64,000 bases of DNA from Septoria linicola (Eukaryota; Ascomycota; Dothideomycetes; Mycosphaerellales; Mycosphaerellaceae). Under the pieces are notes generated by a model. That model worked only from the letters and a program-made list of their open reading frames with translations, made no database searches and had not been told where the DNA came from. The translations under genes and the position numbers were made by a program. The DNA is taken from assembly GCA_024114885.1 (NCBI GenBank), contig CP099418.1, positions 3,596,001 to 3,660,000 on the forward strand. The letters are read 5' to 3'. This document shows, piece by piece, positions 1 to 10,618 of this stretch (position 1 is its first letter; every line of letters begins with the position of its first letter).

Positions 1-427
1 TGATATCGCACGCAAGCTGAACAACTACCTTGCGGCCACACCTCCGGGCAGTGACAGCCACATGACACAACAAACGGGCGACCACGAGCACGACCTGTCT
101 GGACTTGCAGGTGTGTTGAATGTTGCACCAGATTTTGAGCCAGACTTTGATAGCTTGATAAATCTTGATGCCGCGGGCGACGTTTGGGGATTGGAAGAGG
201 GAGCATACGCCGCAATGTCCGGCGAAAGCGGCGGGTTTACCATGGACGAAGCATGGCTGCAAGCGATGAAAGAGACTGCAGGATTGAGTCCTCCTAAGGA
301 CACTCCGATGAATGGCGATTCTCTTGGAGCCACAGCTTTGAGCGAGCTCGGCCAGGATGTCAGCCTGAGCAGCGATATCAGCTTCTCGAGAGAAGGCGAT
401 ATCAAAGCTCTGACAGTCAGCGCATGA
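1..427 (+). CDS. C-terminal end of a probable transcriptional regulator (partial)
   Basis: The reading frame is open from the window edge (frame starting at base 2) and stops at the TGA at 425-427, so only the last 141 or so residues are seen. The tail is acidic and rich in Asp, Glu, Gly and Ser, with a stretch reading DFEPDFDSLINLD and then a WLQAMKETAG segment. Tails like this are common after the middle homology region of fungal Zn2Cys6 regulators, where they often act as activation domains. No DNA-binding domain is inside the window, so the regulator assignment is an inference from composition only. An ATG at base 62 lies inside the frame but is unlikely to be the true start. Confidence 0.5.
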   Translation, partial: DIARKLNNYLAATPPGSDSHMTQQTGDHEHDLSGLAGVLNVAPDFEPDFDSLINLDAAGDVWGLEEGAYAAMSGESGGFTMDEAWLQAMKETAGLSPPKDTPMNGDSLGATALSELGQDVSLSSDISFSREGDIKALTVSA

Positions 428-1506
428 GCGCGTTAGCAGCACTCACAAGAAATGAGTTGAATACCAGGATGACAGATTTGACGACCAAGGGTATGAAAGA
501 TGTGCATATGTATGCTGGGAAAACGAATGTAAATAGAGACGGCCAGATCTTATGAGATCGCACGACAGATTCGTCGCGAATGAAGATGTGTGAGGCATGT
601 CGCATGAAGAAAGTTTGATGCCATGATGCTTTTCCACGCGCTGAGAGTAAGTGCCATCACAATTCATCGCGTGCGAGCGTGTCTGTCAGTCAGATACGGA
701 GTCTCCGTGAGCTACCAGCTGGCAGCTGCAGACTTCAGGGCAGGGAACAGAAACGTGGGTGGGATTAAGTTTTCACGCTGCAATCTCGCTGCCACGTGAT
801 GCCCAGTCTGCCATAGGAAATGTGATGTGAGTTGCAGACGGGTTGATGATGGTGCAGTCTGATGGGAGTGGTAACTATACCGTCTGACAGAATCACAATA
901 TGCAACAGCAGATGGTTGGTAGCGTGTGTGAGAACTGGGAGCACGAATGCACGTGTCGTGAGCTTGTTGGCTCTCTCCAAGGAAGTGCTGGAGTTTGGCC
1001 GACCGAGGGAGCAGCCGGGTCTCCTTGATCGTACCGCTGGGTGTGGACTGAGTTAGCATCATCATCACCACCAATTGGGTGTGCATGCTACCGTCCGACT
1101 CTGGCGTCTTTTCTCCTGCATACAATGCTTGATCGTGCTGCATATATTTTGTTTTGATCGTGTCACTCATTACTTGTCCATCTCGTTTGTGTTGGCGGTA
1201 GCAGCAGCAGCAGCAGCAGTTGGGTGCTAGCAAAAGAAAGTCCGGAATCTTGATGCTCAGCGCGTCAGGAGAGGAGAGACGAGCAGGAAACAACACGCAG
1301 GACGCGTCGTTGGAGAGCGAGCAGGCGCTGGAAGACGGCGAATAGCAAGAACGATTTATCAGAGCGATAGAGACGGCACGTCTATCGCTCTTGCGCTGCT
1401 AGAAACGTGGAAGGTGAGCAGCCCCCATCTCGAACTCCGGGCTGGATAGTGAGAGGAACTGGATGGTGAGAGGATCATCAGTGCTGGACGGTGATACTGA
1501 CGGTGA
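428..1506. other. Intergenic region with CAG repeat and short upstream ORF
   Basis: About 1.1 kb between the partial regulator and the open frame of the large coiled-coil gene. It holds a short run of six to seven CAG units at about 1200-1219. An ATG at 1253 opens a 30-codon frame that ends at the TAG at 1343-1345. The product would be Glu/Ala-rich (begins MLSASGEERR), so this could be an upstream ORF or part of a first exon of the next gene. Candidate 5' splice sites are present at about 1414 (GTGAGC) and 1466 (GTGAGA), and a candidate acceptor CTAG ends at 1519. I could not join them in frame with confidence. Confidence 0.4.
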
Positions 1507-4500
1507 GGCAATGATCTAGGCACCACCGTCACCTCCACCACGTCAGACACTGCGTTTGCACCGACGTCGCCGCCTGTCGTGCTCAACGATGAGCCCGTAA
1601 TCGATCTGCCCGCCGAACGACCAGGACGAGGACGAGAGCGCGAGTCTGCCTTGCTTTCTCCGCCCACCCAGTCGTGGAGCCCCGAGATCTCACGTCTCCC
1701 TCCGCCCCGAACTCCAGCGAGTCTCCGCAGCAGAGACAACCAGTCCGACTATCACACGGCGCCGTGGGGATCGCCGCTGGTGTACAACTTCAGCTCTTCC
1801 TCGCCTGGGTCGATATCTGCGCATACTGCCTTTTCGCAGCTAGAGTCTGTTGAGGATAACAGCGAGTTGCAGTCGTCTCCCACAAATTTTGGCCTCGAAC
1901 ACCTGATCCCATCCCGTCTCGCGGATCTCAGCTTGCCAGTTGTGCCCAATACATCTCCTCTTGGTATCCATTACAGCGCGTACGACGATCATACGCCACG
2001 ATCGAGGACACAACGTTGGGTAGACTTGCCTCAGCGTATCGAGCAGTCCGAACGCGCACACTGGTGGAGCGACGCTAGCACATCAGACGCTGAGGGACCA
2101 CGTAGAGCTTCTGCTGGCGGCAAGGTAAAAAGGCCGGGCCACAAACCTCGCGAAGAGAACAGAACCCTAGATCAGCAAAGCTTCTGGGATACTTTGCGCC
2201 GCCATAAAGGGGACGACAGTATGTCGAGCTTGTTTGCATCGAGATGGGCGGCGACGCCAGAGGCGAGTGGGGAGAATCCACTTGAAAAGGCTGGCGAAGG
2301 GCTGCAAGGGGAGAGTCGGACGGAGCTGCTGCCCAAGGATTTGCTCTCATCACGATGGGCGGCGACGCCAGAAGAGGAGGAGAAGCAGAAACGAAAGGAG
2401 CTGTGGGAAGAGCAGTCTGTGCCGGCGAAGAAGTTGGAAACACCTCAGAAGCAGCAGCAGCAGCAGAAGCAGACTGAGGAGGTGGACCCGGATTTCGTGC
2501 CGAAGAGTGTCATGTCGTCCAGGTGGGCCGATACGCCTCCGCCAGACGAGGAGCACGACCTGATTAAGGAAATGGCAGAGCAACAGGCCCGCGATCTTGC
2601 TGCAAAGGAGGAAGCGCTCGCCAAGCAAGAGGCCCTGTTGGCTCAGATCAATGGAGAAGCTGCGCCAGTGGCAGAACAACGTCGAGGAAGTCCTCGAATT
2701 TTAACGAATGACTTGCCTGCATCGCTGGTCCCAGGACCGCCGCAAGTGAGTGCGCCGGCGCCAACATCATCGCCAACCAGACTTGAGCCGCCACGCCTGA
2801 AGAAACGCGTGAGTTGGCGTGGGAGAAACATAGTCATTGCGATACCTCGCTTCGACTACGAAGCCGCGGGCTTCGTGAAGCCCATGAGCCAACAGGAAAT
2901 CGATCAACGACTCAAGACATTTGAGGACGCGGGTTTTGAGACCAGAGGCTACGACTTGACGGAGCCACAGACCATACAAGACGGTCCTGCCCAAGTCAAA
3001 GACATCTACCCAGATGAACGGGAGGCGCGTGTGCCTCGGAGCAAAGACCAGATCAAAGTCATGCTGCCAGACCTTGCGAAATGGAGGGCATATATGGACT
3101 ACTTAACAGAACAAAAGCTTGCAGCTTTGGGAGTGTCTTTGGGCTTTGACGAGCCTGCACCTCTGCCGCCTGCGCCAGGACCGTCGCAGATGCAGGACCT
3201 CTCGAGACAATCCTCTGGACAGCAGTATCCTCCTCTGCCGTTCTCGCCTCCGATTCCTACAGGTTCTGCTGGAAGCATGACTAGACCGCCCATGATGCGC
3301 GGCCATTCGCATGCAATGTCTGTGGCCTCGCCCATTTCGCCAATGAACGGTCCCTACGGTCATATGCATAGACATTCTACATTCACTGGAGGCTCGATGG
3401 GCTTTCCAGGAATGCAGCAACCTCAATCGCAGTTTCCACACACTATGTCGCCTGGTATTCCAGGTCTGCAAGCACTTTCCCCTGGTATACCAGGGTTCCA
3501 GGCTTTCAATCAGCAGCAGCAACAACAATTTGCTCTGCAGCAAGGCGGTCTGCCTCGTGGCGGATCGCCAGCTCAGTTTGCGGCATTGCGACAGGATCTT
3601 GGCCGGGGACCAGGGTCCCCCTTGAGCCAGCAAGTCCTCCCACAATCTCCGCAAGATTACAGCAGAGGATTGGTCGAAGATCAGAGACGCAGACAACACG
3701 CGTACTCGCAGTCTATGGCCGCCCCATCAATGCCCAATTCGTTTATGCCGTATGCATCCCATGGATCTAGTCTGCGGCCCACTCCGGCGCTCCCAGAGCT
3801 TGCTGAGGATGAGGAAGAGGAAGAAGAGGAAGACAACGAAGAAGAGCCCGAGCCACCGGCTTATCTGCCACCACATAAGAGGGTTCAAGCTAGTCCCGAA
3901 ATTGTGGTGCCTACACCCAAAGGCCATCGTCATAACATTAGTGAAGGGCTCGAACGTGAACTTCTCGAAGCCGAACAACGACAAAAGCCAACACCTCACG
4001 ACTTCGTCGAGGTCACCGAAGAATCGGAGAACTCGCACTCGGAGTCCAAGTTCCCTCTTGTGGCCAAAGCGATCGACAAGGAGAACAAACCGCCTCAAAC
4101 GCAGGCTGTTGAAAAAGATCCGCTTGGCGATCAGCCGGTGCAGGAGTCTGCACATAGCCACAAGAAGAGTGCGTCTATGCGATTCAATGTTGCTGCGCCG
4201 TCCTTCACGTTCAATCCAGGTGCAGAATTCAAGCCATCGCAACCGTTCTCATTTGGTGCTCAGCCTACCGTTCCGACGTTTTCCGCTCCAGCAGCTGCAC
4301 CTGAAGCGCCTGCACCTGCCGCGCCTTCCTCAAGCACAGGGCGAATGTTCGGACACAACAGACAGCAGTCTTCAGGTTCATTCAACGCAAATGCCCCAGC
4401 ATTCAAGCCAACTACCTCTGACTTTAGCTTCTCTGCTTCAGGTCCCACATTTAAAGCCGATGCGCCTCCAGAACCCACATCGACGAACGCGACAATCATT

Positions 4501-7500
4501 GACGAGCTTCCGAAGATCTTTGGCAAGGTCGAGATTCCGGATATCATCAAGCCTGCCCGCAGATCCAAGGCCATTGCGATCGTGCGCCCACCCTCGCCAA
4601 AGACTTCTTCGGAGTCAGAAGAGCTTGTCGACGATGAGGGCCGCATACAACAAGGCCATGCCAAGCGAGGCAGGAAAACACGCGATGATGGCGATCAAGT
4701 TCCTCAATTCGCTCTTCCATCTGACACGCCGAGCTTCACAGTACCAGCTGAGCGGATGCTTGGCTCAAATGCCCCAGAGAGACCGATGTCTACGGTGGAA
4801 GAGGCCGAAGTCGAGGCAGATGCCGAAGATGCTGTTACGGAAGTCTCGGAAATCACTGCAGCGTCAGGTCGAGAGCCACTCGAAAAGGAAGAAGTAGCAG
4901 TGACTGCGGACAGCTCAGATGGGCCAAAGCACGGCCACACGCACTCTACATCCTTGTCAGCACTTGCCATGCCGTTCCAACCTCCAACCTTCACGGCTCC
5001 GAGCGGCATCGCACATGGCAAAGCCACTGAGCACGAACCGTACGAATCGATTAGCGAGCTCGAGGACGGCGAAATTCGTGAAGATCGTTCCCGTTCTGTG
5101 TCGCCAATTCCTGAGACTGATCTCTCCATCAATACAGGTGCACATGCTTTCGATAATCGCCCACGCGTGGACACTCGCACTTCACAAGAGCGCATCGATA
5201 TTGTTACAGATGCCGGTCCCTCCTTTGACGAGATTGACGCAGTAATGCGTCACCTAAATGCGACAGAGTCAGAGAGGGCGCCTACACCTGTGCGTCTTCC
5301 GAGCCCTGGTTCTCACCCGATGAAGGGAGTCACATACCTGGCGAATTGGGGTCGCAACGATGTGCCGAGCCCAAGTCCACGCCGTCCAGACTCCGACGCC
5401 ACACCGCAGCTCGATCGTACGACTGATCTCAGCGACCAGGGTTTCAGTGGCTACCCACATGTGCGACAACTCAACAAGGCAGAGGAGGTACCAACCAGCG
5501 ACTGGTCGGACATGCTTTCACCGCCTGATGCAGACAAATTCGACCAGCGCAGTACCTTCTTTGACAGCCATATCGACAAGCTGATTGGTCGTGCCGTGGA
5601 GAGCCGATTGCAACCTCTGGAGGAGAGCTTGAGGAGCATACAGAATACTGTCGTTCGACGAAACAAGTCATCTGACTTGCAACTTAAGCGTACCTCCTCG
5701 AACGTCGACAGTGATGCTGATGATGAGGATGAGCTTTCCGACGAGCTAAAGAACAGACCAATATCTCGTGGGCGTGATAAACGCGTCGATCAAATCAAAC
5801 TTGCTGTGCTCGAAGCTCTCCGCGAGCAAAGCCCTCGACGCACTCATCAGCAGTCCATGGATATTGCTGATCTGCACACGGTGCTGGCCGACATGAAAGT
5901 GTCGTTCGCGCGAGCTGCTTCTTCAAACCTTGAGCTTGAAGATATCCGGGCTTGTGTTGAGGACACTATGACCAGACAGGCCCAAGCGGTCGTCCCTATG
6001 GACAAAGATAACCACAAACGCGAGCTGTCGGAGCTCGAAGGTCGCCTCAATGAGACCTTGGCAGGTGCACTGGAAGAGGCCAATCAACGACGTGCCATCG
6101 AGGAGCGCGAGGCAGATTCGAGAAGACAGCTTAGACTTGCTGAGGAAGAGTTGCAACTGCAGCGCGACTCGGCGCGAGACGACGAACAGAAGCTGCAAGC
6201 CATGGAGAAGGAACGTCAATCTTGGATCGACCGGCTTGAGGCCGCCGAAGAGGGCCGTCGCAAGGCTGAAGAAAGATGCGAAGACTCTGAGGCCGAGAAA
6301 GAAGCATTGCAGGCAACCTTGGAAGAGTATCGTATTTCGAGCCACAAATGGCGACAAGATGCCGATGAGGGAAAACGTGTCCGTGAGGAACTTCAAACGA
6401 CCGTCAACCTGCTCTCCCGTCAAGCTGAGGAGTACGAAGGCTCGACTCTGGGCATGAAGCGCCGTCTCGAACGGTTACACGAGGACATGTCAATCGCAGC
6501 TGGTCAGCTGGCAAGTGAGAAGGCTGTATGGAAGTCCATAGAAGAAGGCTATCGTACCAAGATTGATGCTTTGGAGCACCAGCAACTTGTAGCTGCGCGC
6601 GAGCGCGCCCAGCTTGTGGACGAAATGCGCATCGTTCGTGCGTCTGCCGTTGAGAACGCCGAAGCCCGTAATAGTGTCGATCACGCCAGATCGTCCAATC
6701 AAGAGTTGCAGGAAATGATGCACAGGCTGCAGGCTCAACTCACTGAACAGCAAGGTCTTACCGCACGCTACGAGCGCCAATTATATGATGCTCAAGAGTC
6801 GGGACGAGCTGAGGTTCACCGTGCGCGCATGTCCTTTGAGACCGAGCTCGAGGCCGCCAACAATCAAGTCAGCCTTCTTCGCGCAGATTTGGAAACTGAA
6901 TTGAGTCGAGCTAGGGCAGAATTGGAGAATGCGAGGATGGAGCTTGAGACCATGAAAGAGCGACAGGAGCACCTTATGGAGCAAGCGGAGACGGACAAAC
7001 GAGAAGCGCTGCGGAAGGTCAATCACTCGAACAGCGTCGCCCTGGATGAAGCACGACACAAGTACGAGTCTGGCATCCAGGAGCTAACTTCACAGCATTC
7101 CCGCGCGTTGCGCCATGCCCTCGAAGACAAGGATCGTATGGAGTCGGTCCTGAATGAAAGGCTAGGGCTCATGCACGAGAAATGGCAGCATTACCAAGAG
7201 AGATGTGCTCACCTCGAAGAGAGGCTAGAGATCGCGAAGACTGCTGCACAGCATGCCGCCAAGACCGCAAGGGCATCGAGAGTTGTGTCGCCCCCGGCCT
7301 CAGTGCCACAGGCTTCAACGGGCGTGGCGGAGAAGATCTCACCACAGGCTTTACGCGAGTCCATTCTGGTACTGCAAGAGCAGCTTCAGGAGCGTGAAAC
7401 GCAGATTGAGCGGCTCGAAGCAGATGCTGAAGACGACAAGCAGGCTAGGAAGCAGAAAGAGGATGAGATCGGGTTCTTACGCGAACTTCTGGCTGTGCGC

Positions 7501-8289
7501 AACGAAGAGCTCAACGACCTGATCACCACTATCCAGAAGCCCAACTTTGATCGAGCTCGCGTTCGTGATATCGCAATTAGACTCCGCGCCAACCTTCAAA
7601 TGGAGCAAGAGGAGAAAGATCGTTTTGCTCCATCACAGGGCTCGGCACAAAGCGTGACAGGGCAGGCTTCGGCTCTTCTGAGTAGTCTCGCTACTCCAAA
7701 AGTTGCACAGCAGCAGCTCACTAGCGCATTCAGCAAGTGGAGGGCGAACATGGAGAGCTCAGCATTGAAGAATGCTCCTCGATACAATGCTAATGGTCGT
7801 TTGACACCATCGAAAGGAGGTCCTGCCCGACCACCTCTCCCCACTGGCTACCACTCGGGACTCATGACGCCTCCAGCAAGTAATGTACGGAGCTCGCCTC
7901 TCCCTGAAGCAACAGCTAAGCTTTCGCCGCCGTGTCTGAGCAGTAGGCAGAGCTCTTTCTCCACTCGACCAGCCTCGCGAGGATCCCATCGCAGCAGCGG
8001 CACCGAGCGTCCACGAAGTCGGCATTCTTCTGGCAATAGTCAACGCCCCGCAGCTCTCCGATACACTTCAGGTACATCCCAGGATGGCCCACACACACCG
8101 CTGTTCCGCGAACAAAGCTACGACCGGGACGCAGAGGATAGTGGTGTCATTGCAATCGAAGAGGTCGAGGAGAGTTTTGAAGAAGACGACAGTCTTGACG
8201 ATATTCCCGAAAGCGCAGCGCCGCCAGGTTTCAGAAGCCTACAGGACGAGATGGGGGAGCCAACACCGATGAGCGAGACATCCGCGTGA
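1507..8289 (+). CDS. Very large coiled-coil protein with SSRWA repeats
   Basis: One uninterrupted frame runs from after a stop at 1504-1506 to the TGA at 8287-8289, over 2,200 codons. There is no ATG before 2221, yet sequence upstream of 2221 looks coding, so a 5' exon is probably missing from this model. The N-terminal third is disordered and carries three copies of a motif near S-S-x-R-W-A-x-T-P (about bases 2221-2265, 2340-2370 and 2508-2540). A small folded-looking segment follows at about 2800-2960 (RVSWRGRNIVIAIPRFDY). Pro/Gln-rich and Phe-rich tracts with FTF and FSF repeats span 3200-4480. From about 6000 to 7620 the protein is a long, highly charged heptad coiled coil, followed by a basic Ser/Pro tail. 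Proteins of this shape in filamentous ascomycetes are sometimes named myosin class II heavy chain, but there is no motor domain here. A scaffold or septal/cytoskeletal role is only an inference. Confidence 0.75.
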   Translation, partial: GNDLGTTVTSTTSDTAFAPTSPPVVLNDEPVIDLPAERPGRGRERESALLSPPTQSWSPEISRLPPPRTPASLRSRDNQSDYHTAPWGSPLVYNFSSSSPGSISAHTAFSQLESVEDNSELQSSPTNFGLEHLIPSRLADLSLPVVPNTSPLGIHYSAYDDHTPRSRTQRWVDLPQRIEQSERAHWWSDASTSDAEGPRRASAGGKVKRPGHKPREENRTLDQQSFWDTLRRHKGDDSMSSLFASRWAATPEASGENPLEKAGEGLQGESRTELLPKDLLSSRWAATPEEEEKQKRKELWEEQSVPAKKLETPQKQQQQQKQTEEVDPDFVPKSVMSSRWADTPPPDEEHDLIKEMAEQQARDLAAKEEALAKQEALLAQINGEAAPVAEQRRGSPRILTNDLPASLVPGPPQVSAPAPTSSPTRLEPPRLKKRVSWRGRNIVIAIPRFDYEAAGFVKPMSQQEIDQRLKTFEDAGFETRGYDLTEPQTIQDGPAQVKDIYPDEREARVPRSKDQIKVMLPDLAKWRAYMDYLTEQKLAALGVSLGFDEPAPLPPAPGPSQMQDLSRQSSGQQYPPLPFSPPIPTGSAGSMTRPPMMRGHSHAMSVASPISPMNGPYGHMHRHSTFTGGSMGFPGMQQPQSQFPHTMSPGIPGLQALSPGIPGFQAFNQQQQQQFALQQGGLPRGGSPAQFAALRQDLGRGPGSPLSQQVLPQSPQDYSRGLVEDQRRRQHAYSQSMAAPSMPNSFMPYASHGSSLRPTPALPELAEDEEEEEEEDNEEEPEPPAYLPPHKRVQASPEIVVPTPKGHRHNISEGLERELLEAEQRQKPTPHDFVEVTEESENSHSESKFPLVAKAIDKENKPPQTQAVEKDPLGDQPVQESAHSHKKSASMRFNVAAPSFTFNPGAEFKPSQPFSFGAQPTVPTFSAPAAAPEAPAPAAPSSSTGRMFGHNRQQSSGSFNANAPAFKPTTSDFSFSASGPTFKADAPPEPTSTNATIIDELPKIFGKVEIPDIIKPARRSKAIAIVRPPSPKTSSESEELVDDEGRIQQGHAKRGRKTRDDGDQVPQFALPSDTPSFTVPAERMLGSNAPERPMSTVEEAEVEADAEDAVTEVSEITAASGREPLEKEEVAVTADSSDGPKHGHTHSTSLSALAMPFQPPTFTAPSGIAHGKATEHEPYESISELEDGEIREDRSRSVSPIPETDLSINTGAHAFDNRPRVDTRTSQERIDIVTDAGPSFDEIDAVMRHLNATESERAPTPVRLPSPGSHPMKGVTYLANWGRNDVPSPSPRRPDSDATPQLDRTTDLSDQGFSGYPHVRQLNKAEEVPTSDWSDMLSPPDADKFDQRSTFFDSHIDKLIGRAVESRLQPLEESLRSIQNTVVRRNKSSDLQLKRTSSNVDSDADDEDELSDELKNRPISRGRDKRVDQIKLAVLEALREQSPRRTHQQSMDIADLHTVLADMKVSFARAASSNLELEDIRACVEDTMTRQAQAVVPMDKDNHKRELSELEGRLNETLAGALEEANQRRAIEEREADSRRQLRLAEEELQLQRDSARDDEQKLQAMEKERQSWIDRLEAAEEGRRKAEERCEDSEAEKEALQATLEEYRISSHKWRQDADEGKRVREELQTTVNLLSRQAEEYEGSTLGMKRRLERLHEDMSIAAGQLASEKAVWKSIEEGYRTKIDALEHQQLVAARERAQLVDEMRIVRASAVENAEARNSVDHARSSNQELQEMMHRLQAQLTEQQGLTARYERQLYDAQESGRAEVHRARMSFETELEAANNQVSLLRADLETELSRARAELENARMELETMKERQEHLMEQAETDKREALRKVNHSNSVALDEARHKYESGIQELTSQHSRALRHALEDKDRMESVLNERLGLMHEKWQHYQERCAHLEERLEIAKTAAQHAAKTARASRVVSPPASVPQASTGVAEKISPQALRESILVLQEQLQERETQIERLEADAEDDKQARKQKEDEIGFLRELLAVRNEELNDLITTIQKPNFDRARVRDIAIRLRANLQMEQEEKDRFAPSQGSAQSVTGQASALLSSLATPKVAQQQLTSAFSKWRANMESSALKNAPRYNANGRLTPSKGGPARPPLPTGYHSGLMTPPASNVRSSPLPEATAKLSPPCLSSRQSSFSTRPASRGSHRSSGTERPRSRHSSGNSQRPAALRYTSGTSQDGPHTPLFREQSYDRDAEDSGVIAIEEVEESFEEDDSLDDIPESAAPPGFRSLQDEMGEPTPMSETSA

Positions 8290-8935
8290 CCACGCCCGGG
8301 TGGTCATCGTAGGACCATGACTGTGATGGATGCCGTGAAGGAGTTGAAGAGTATGATCAGTCTCGAAAGTCTGACGCCGAGCAGTGCCACGACTGTCGCC
8401 TCTACAAGCATGCCGCCATGGTTATTTGAGGTCGACGAAGATTGATCGCGAGAAGAGATTTCTTATGTCATAGTATTTGTGTTGATGTGTGTGGATTGGC
8501 AGACGGAAGACTTTTGAACATTTTCTTGGATTGGATCTGATGCATTTGTGCGCAAGATACCCCCGTGCGATTTATACCCAGCACCCACCAGATTGGAATC
8601 TGCTATCTAGATGTTGTTGTTTGAGCTTTGGACGTAAATGTAATAGCAGGCAGTACATATGGTATAGTCTTGAAACCACTCCGCTTACGACTGTCGATTT
8701 ATTCAGCTCATTTGGAGAAAGACCGGCACATCTGATCTCCATCGTTTGCGCTGTGATTTGCTGACTTGCGCTTGGAAAAGTTGTGCACGGTGCTATTGGC
8801 ACACGCGCGAGCCGACTGTCTTCCGAAGACGTCACTGACTTCCAAATCTTACCTTGCTACATCAGCCACGGCGCTTCACAAACTTAGCCGTCATGGACCC
8901 TAGACCGTAAAGTTCAATACAGCAGATGGTCTGCG
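8290..8935. other. Intergenic region; possible extension of the upstream gene
   Basis: Most of this 650-bp stretch shows nothing recognisable. Its first 155 bases contain a frame from 8314 to the TGA at 8443-8445 that looks coding and would continue the coiled-coil gene if a 27-nt GT-AG segment (8286-8312) were removed; see findings. The rest is presumably 3' UTR and the promoter of the mitochondrial carrier gene. Confidence 0.35.
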
Positions 8936-9987
8936 ATGTCTGATGGCGGAAAGCAGAAGAAGCAGACGAGCGTAGGTAGGTGTCCGGTGCTGGCGTTCAG
9001 CGCCTGAGTTTAGCGTCCAAAGCACTTTTGCTTACTTTGCATGCAGGCTTTCATTTCCTTGCCGGTCTCGGTTCTGGATGCGCCAGTGCGGCTCTACTTC
9101 AACCAGCTGATTTGCTGAAAACAAGAATTCAGCAGTCGCAAGCTGGTTCAATCCGGCAAGCTCTGCGTACTGTACTCGATGGACCTAATCCCGTGCGCTC
9201 GCTGTGGCGCGGCACTACCCCTTCGGTGATCAGGACTGGACTGGGGAGTGCTTTATATTTTGGAATGCTGAATCAGATGAGAGAATATGTCTCTCGAATG
9301 CCAGCTATTCCCGTACCGGGACTGCCTACTGCAGGCGTAGGAGAAGGCGGGAGCTCGTCTGTCTTGCCTAAGATTGGCAATGTGGCGAATCTGGCCACGG
9401 GCGCCGCAGCTAGAGTCGCAGCAGGCTTCATGATGAATCCCGTGACAGTCCTCAAGGTCAGGTATGAAAGCACACACTACTCATACACCTCTATGGCTGG
9501 CGCTGCGCGAGATATCATGCGGACCGAGGGAGCCCGAGGGTTTTTCGCAGGATTTGGTGCAACAGCTGTGCGAGACGCTCCGTACGCTGGCCTTTATGTT
9601 CTCATATACGAACAGTCCAAGGCACAGCTCGCAAATCTGTCGAAAATAGTGCCCGGCTCGGATGGACAGCCTGCAATTCGCAGCATGGGCAGCAATGCCA
9701 CGATCAACTTCATGAGTGGTGTTCTTGCAGCCACAGCTGCAACGACCCTAACGAACCCTTTCGATGCAATCAAGACTCGTTTACAGATTGCGCCTGGGAA
9801 GTACAGGAATCTGGTGCAGGCAGCAAGGACAATGTTGGCTGAGGAAGGTGTACGGAGTATGTTCTACGGTCTAAGTCTGAGGATTGGCAGGAAGGCTGTC
9901 AGTTCAGCCTTGACGTGGACCGTGTATGAGGAATTGATCAGAAGAGCCGAGAGCGTTGTAGAGGACAAGGTGAAAGTGGGAGCATGA
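8936..9987 (+). CDS. HEM25: Mitochondrial glycine carrier, Hem25/SLC25A38 type
   Basis: Two exons fit, 8936-8975 and 9047-9987, giving 326 residues. The 71-nt intron begins GTAGGT and ends TGCATGCAG, and splicing joins a short Lys-rich N-terminus (MSDGGKQKKQ) to FHFLAGLGSG. The protein has the three repeats of the mitochondrial carrier family, each with the P-x-D/x-x-x-K-x-R signature: PADLLKTR, PVTVLKVR and PFDAIKTR. The FHFLAGLGSG start and the first-repeat sequence match the SLC25A38/Hem25 group, which imports glycine into mitochondria for the first step of heme synthesis. About 325 residues is normal for this group. Acts in the inner mitochondrial membrane. The family call is firm; the glycine substrate rests on subfamily resemblance. 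Confidence 0.88.
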
Positions 9988-10618
9988 TGGCAGCATAGCA
10001 AGCCTGTCTCGTGGGCATCATATCACCGCAGACTGCCTATCTCGAGATCTGACTAGCAAATCTCTTCTCACTCGACGACTCCACGAATGGTCTCCATCAC
10101 CATTCTTGCTCGAACTTGTCAAGCCGACCACTTCCACGCACACGGGCTCGATGTGTGACGAGCGTCACTCGTAATCAGTGGCACAGCGTCAAGGTTCCTT
10201 CTTGGAGGCTGCTTTGTGGTCACAGGAAACCGTGCTGGCCGGCTGACAATGCATCACGATATCGCCGAGCTGCACAACGACACACCGAGAGGAGCTCAAG
10301 CAATTCTTGCGGGACCGAAGAGCTGGCTATTGCGTTTTGACCAATCAGGCGCCACATGCAGGCCTCATTTCCTTCCCGGCACGTTTGAAGCCGACACGCC
10401 GATCCTCTATATCGACCATTTTACTAACATTGTCTCAAGAAGCTGTCTATGGCATCGCTTGCGTCCGAAGCAGTCGCCGTCTTATATAACACTTGTCGCT
10501 GCATCTGCTTGCTCGACAAGTCAACTTCACTCACCAACAGAACATCGTTCATCCCAGTGACGTTCGTACAATTCTACCACAGACAGCTCCATCACATCGA
10601 GGTCACAGACACTGCAAG
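9988..10618. other. Intergenic region, promoter of the FAD oxidoreductase
   Basis: Holds the 3' end of the carrier transcript and the promoter of the next gene. Apart from the CCAAT and TATA-like elements annotated separately I see nothing recognisable. Overlapping short frames here do not look coding. Confidence 0.4.
10341..10489 (+). promoter_or_regulatory. CCAAT box and TATA-like element
   Basis: A CCAAT pentamer (10341-10345, in TTTTGACCAATCAGG) lies about 275 bases before the ATG at 10619. A TATATAA element (10483-10489) lies 130 bases before it. The spacing suits a fungal RNA polymerase II promoter. The assignment is by pattern only. Confidence 0.4.

Noticed and set aside
712..1296. 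194-codon minus-strand open frame
   Set aside because: Contains a poly-Cys run that is merely the CAG repeat read backwards; composition is not protein-like.
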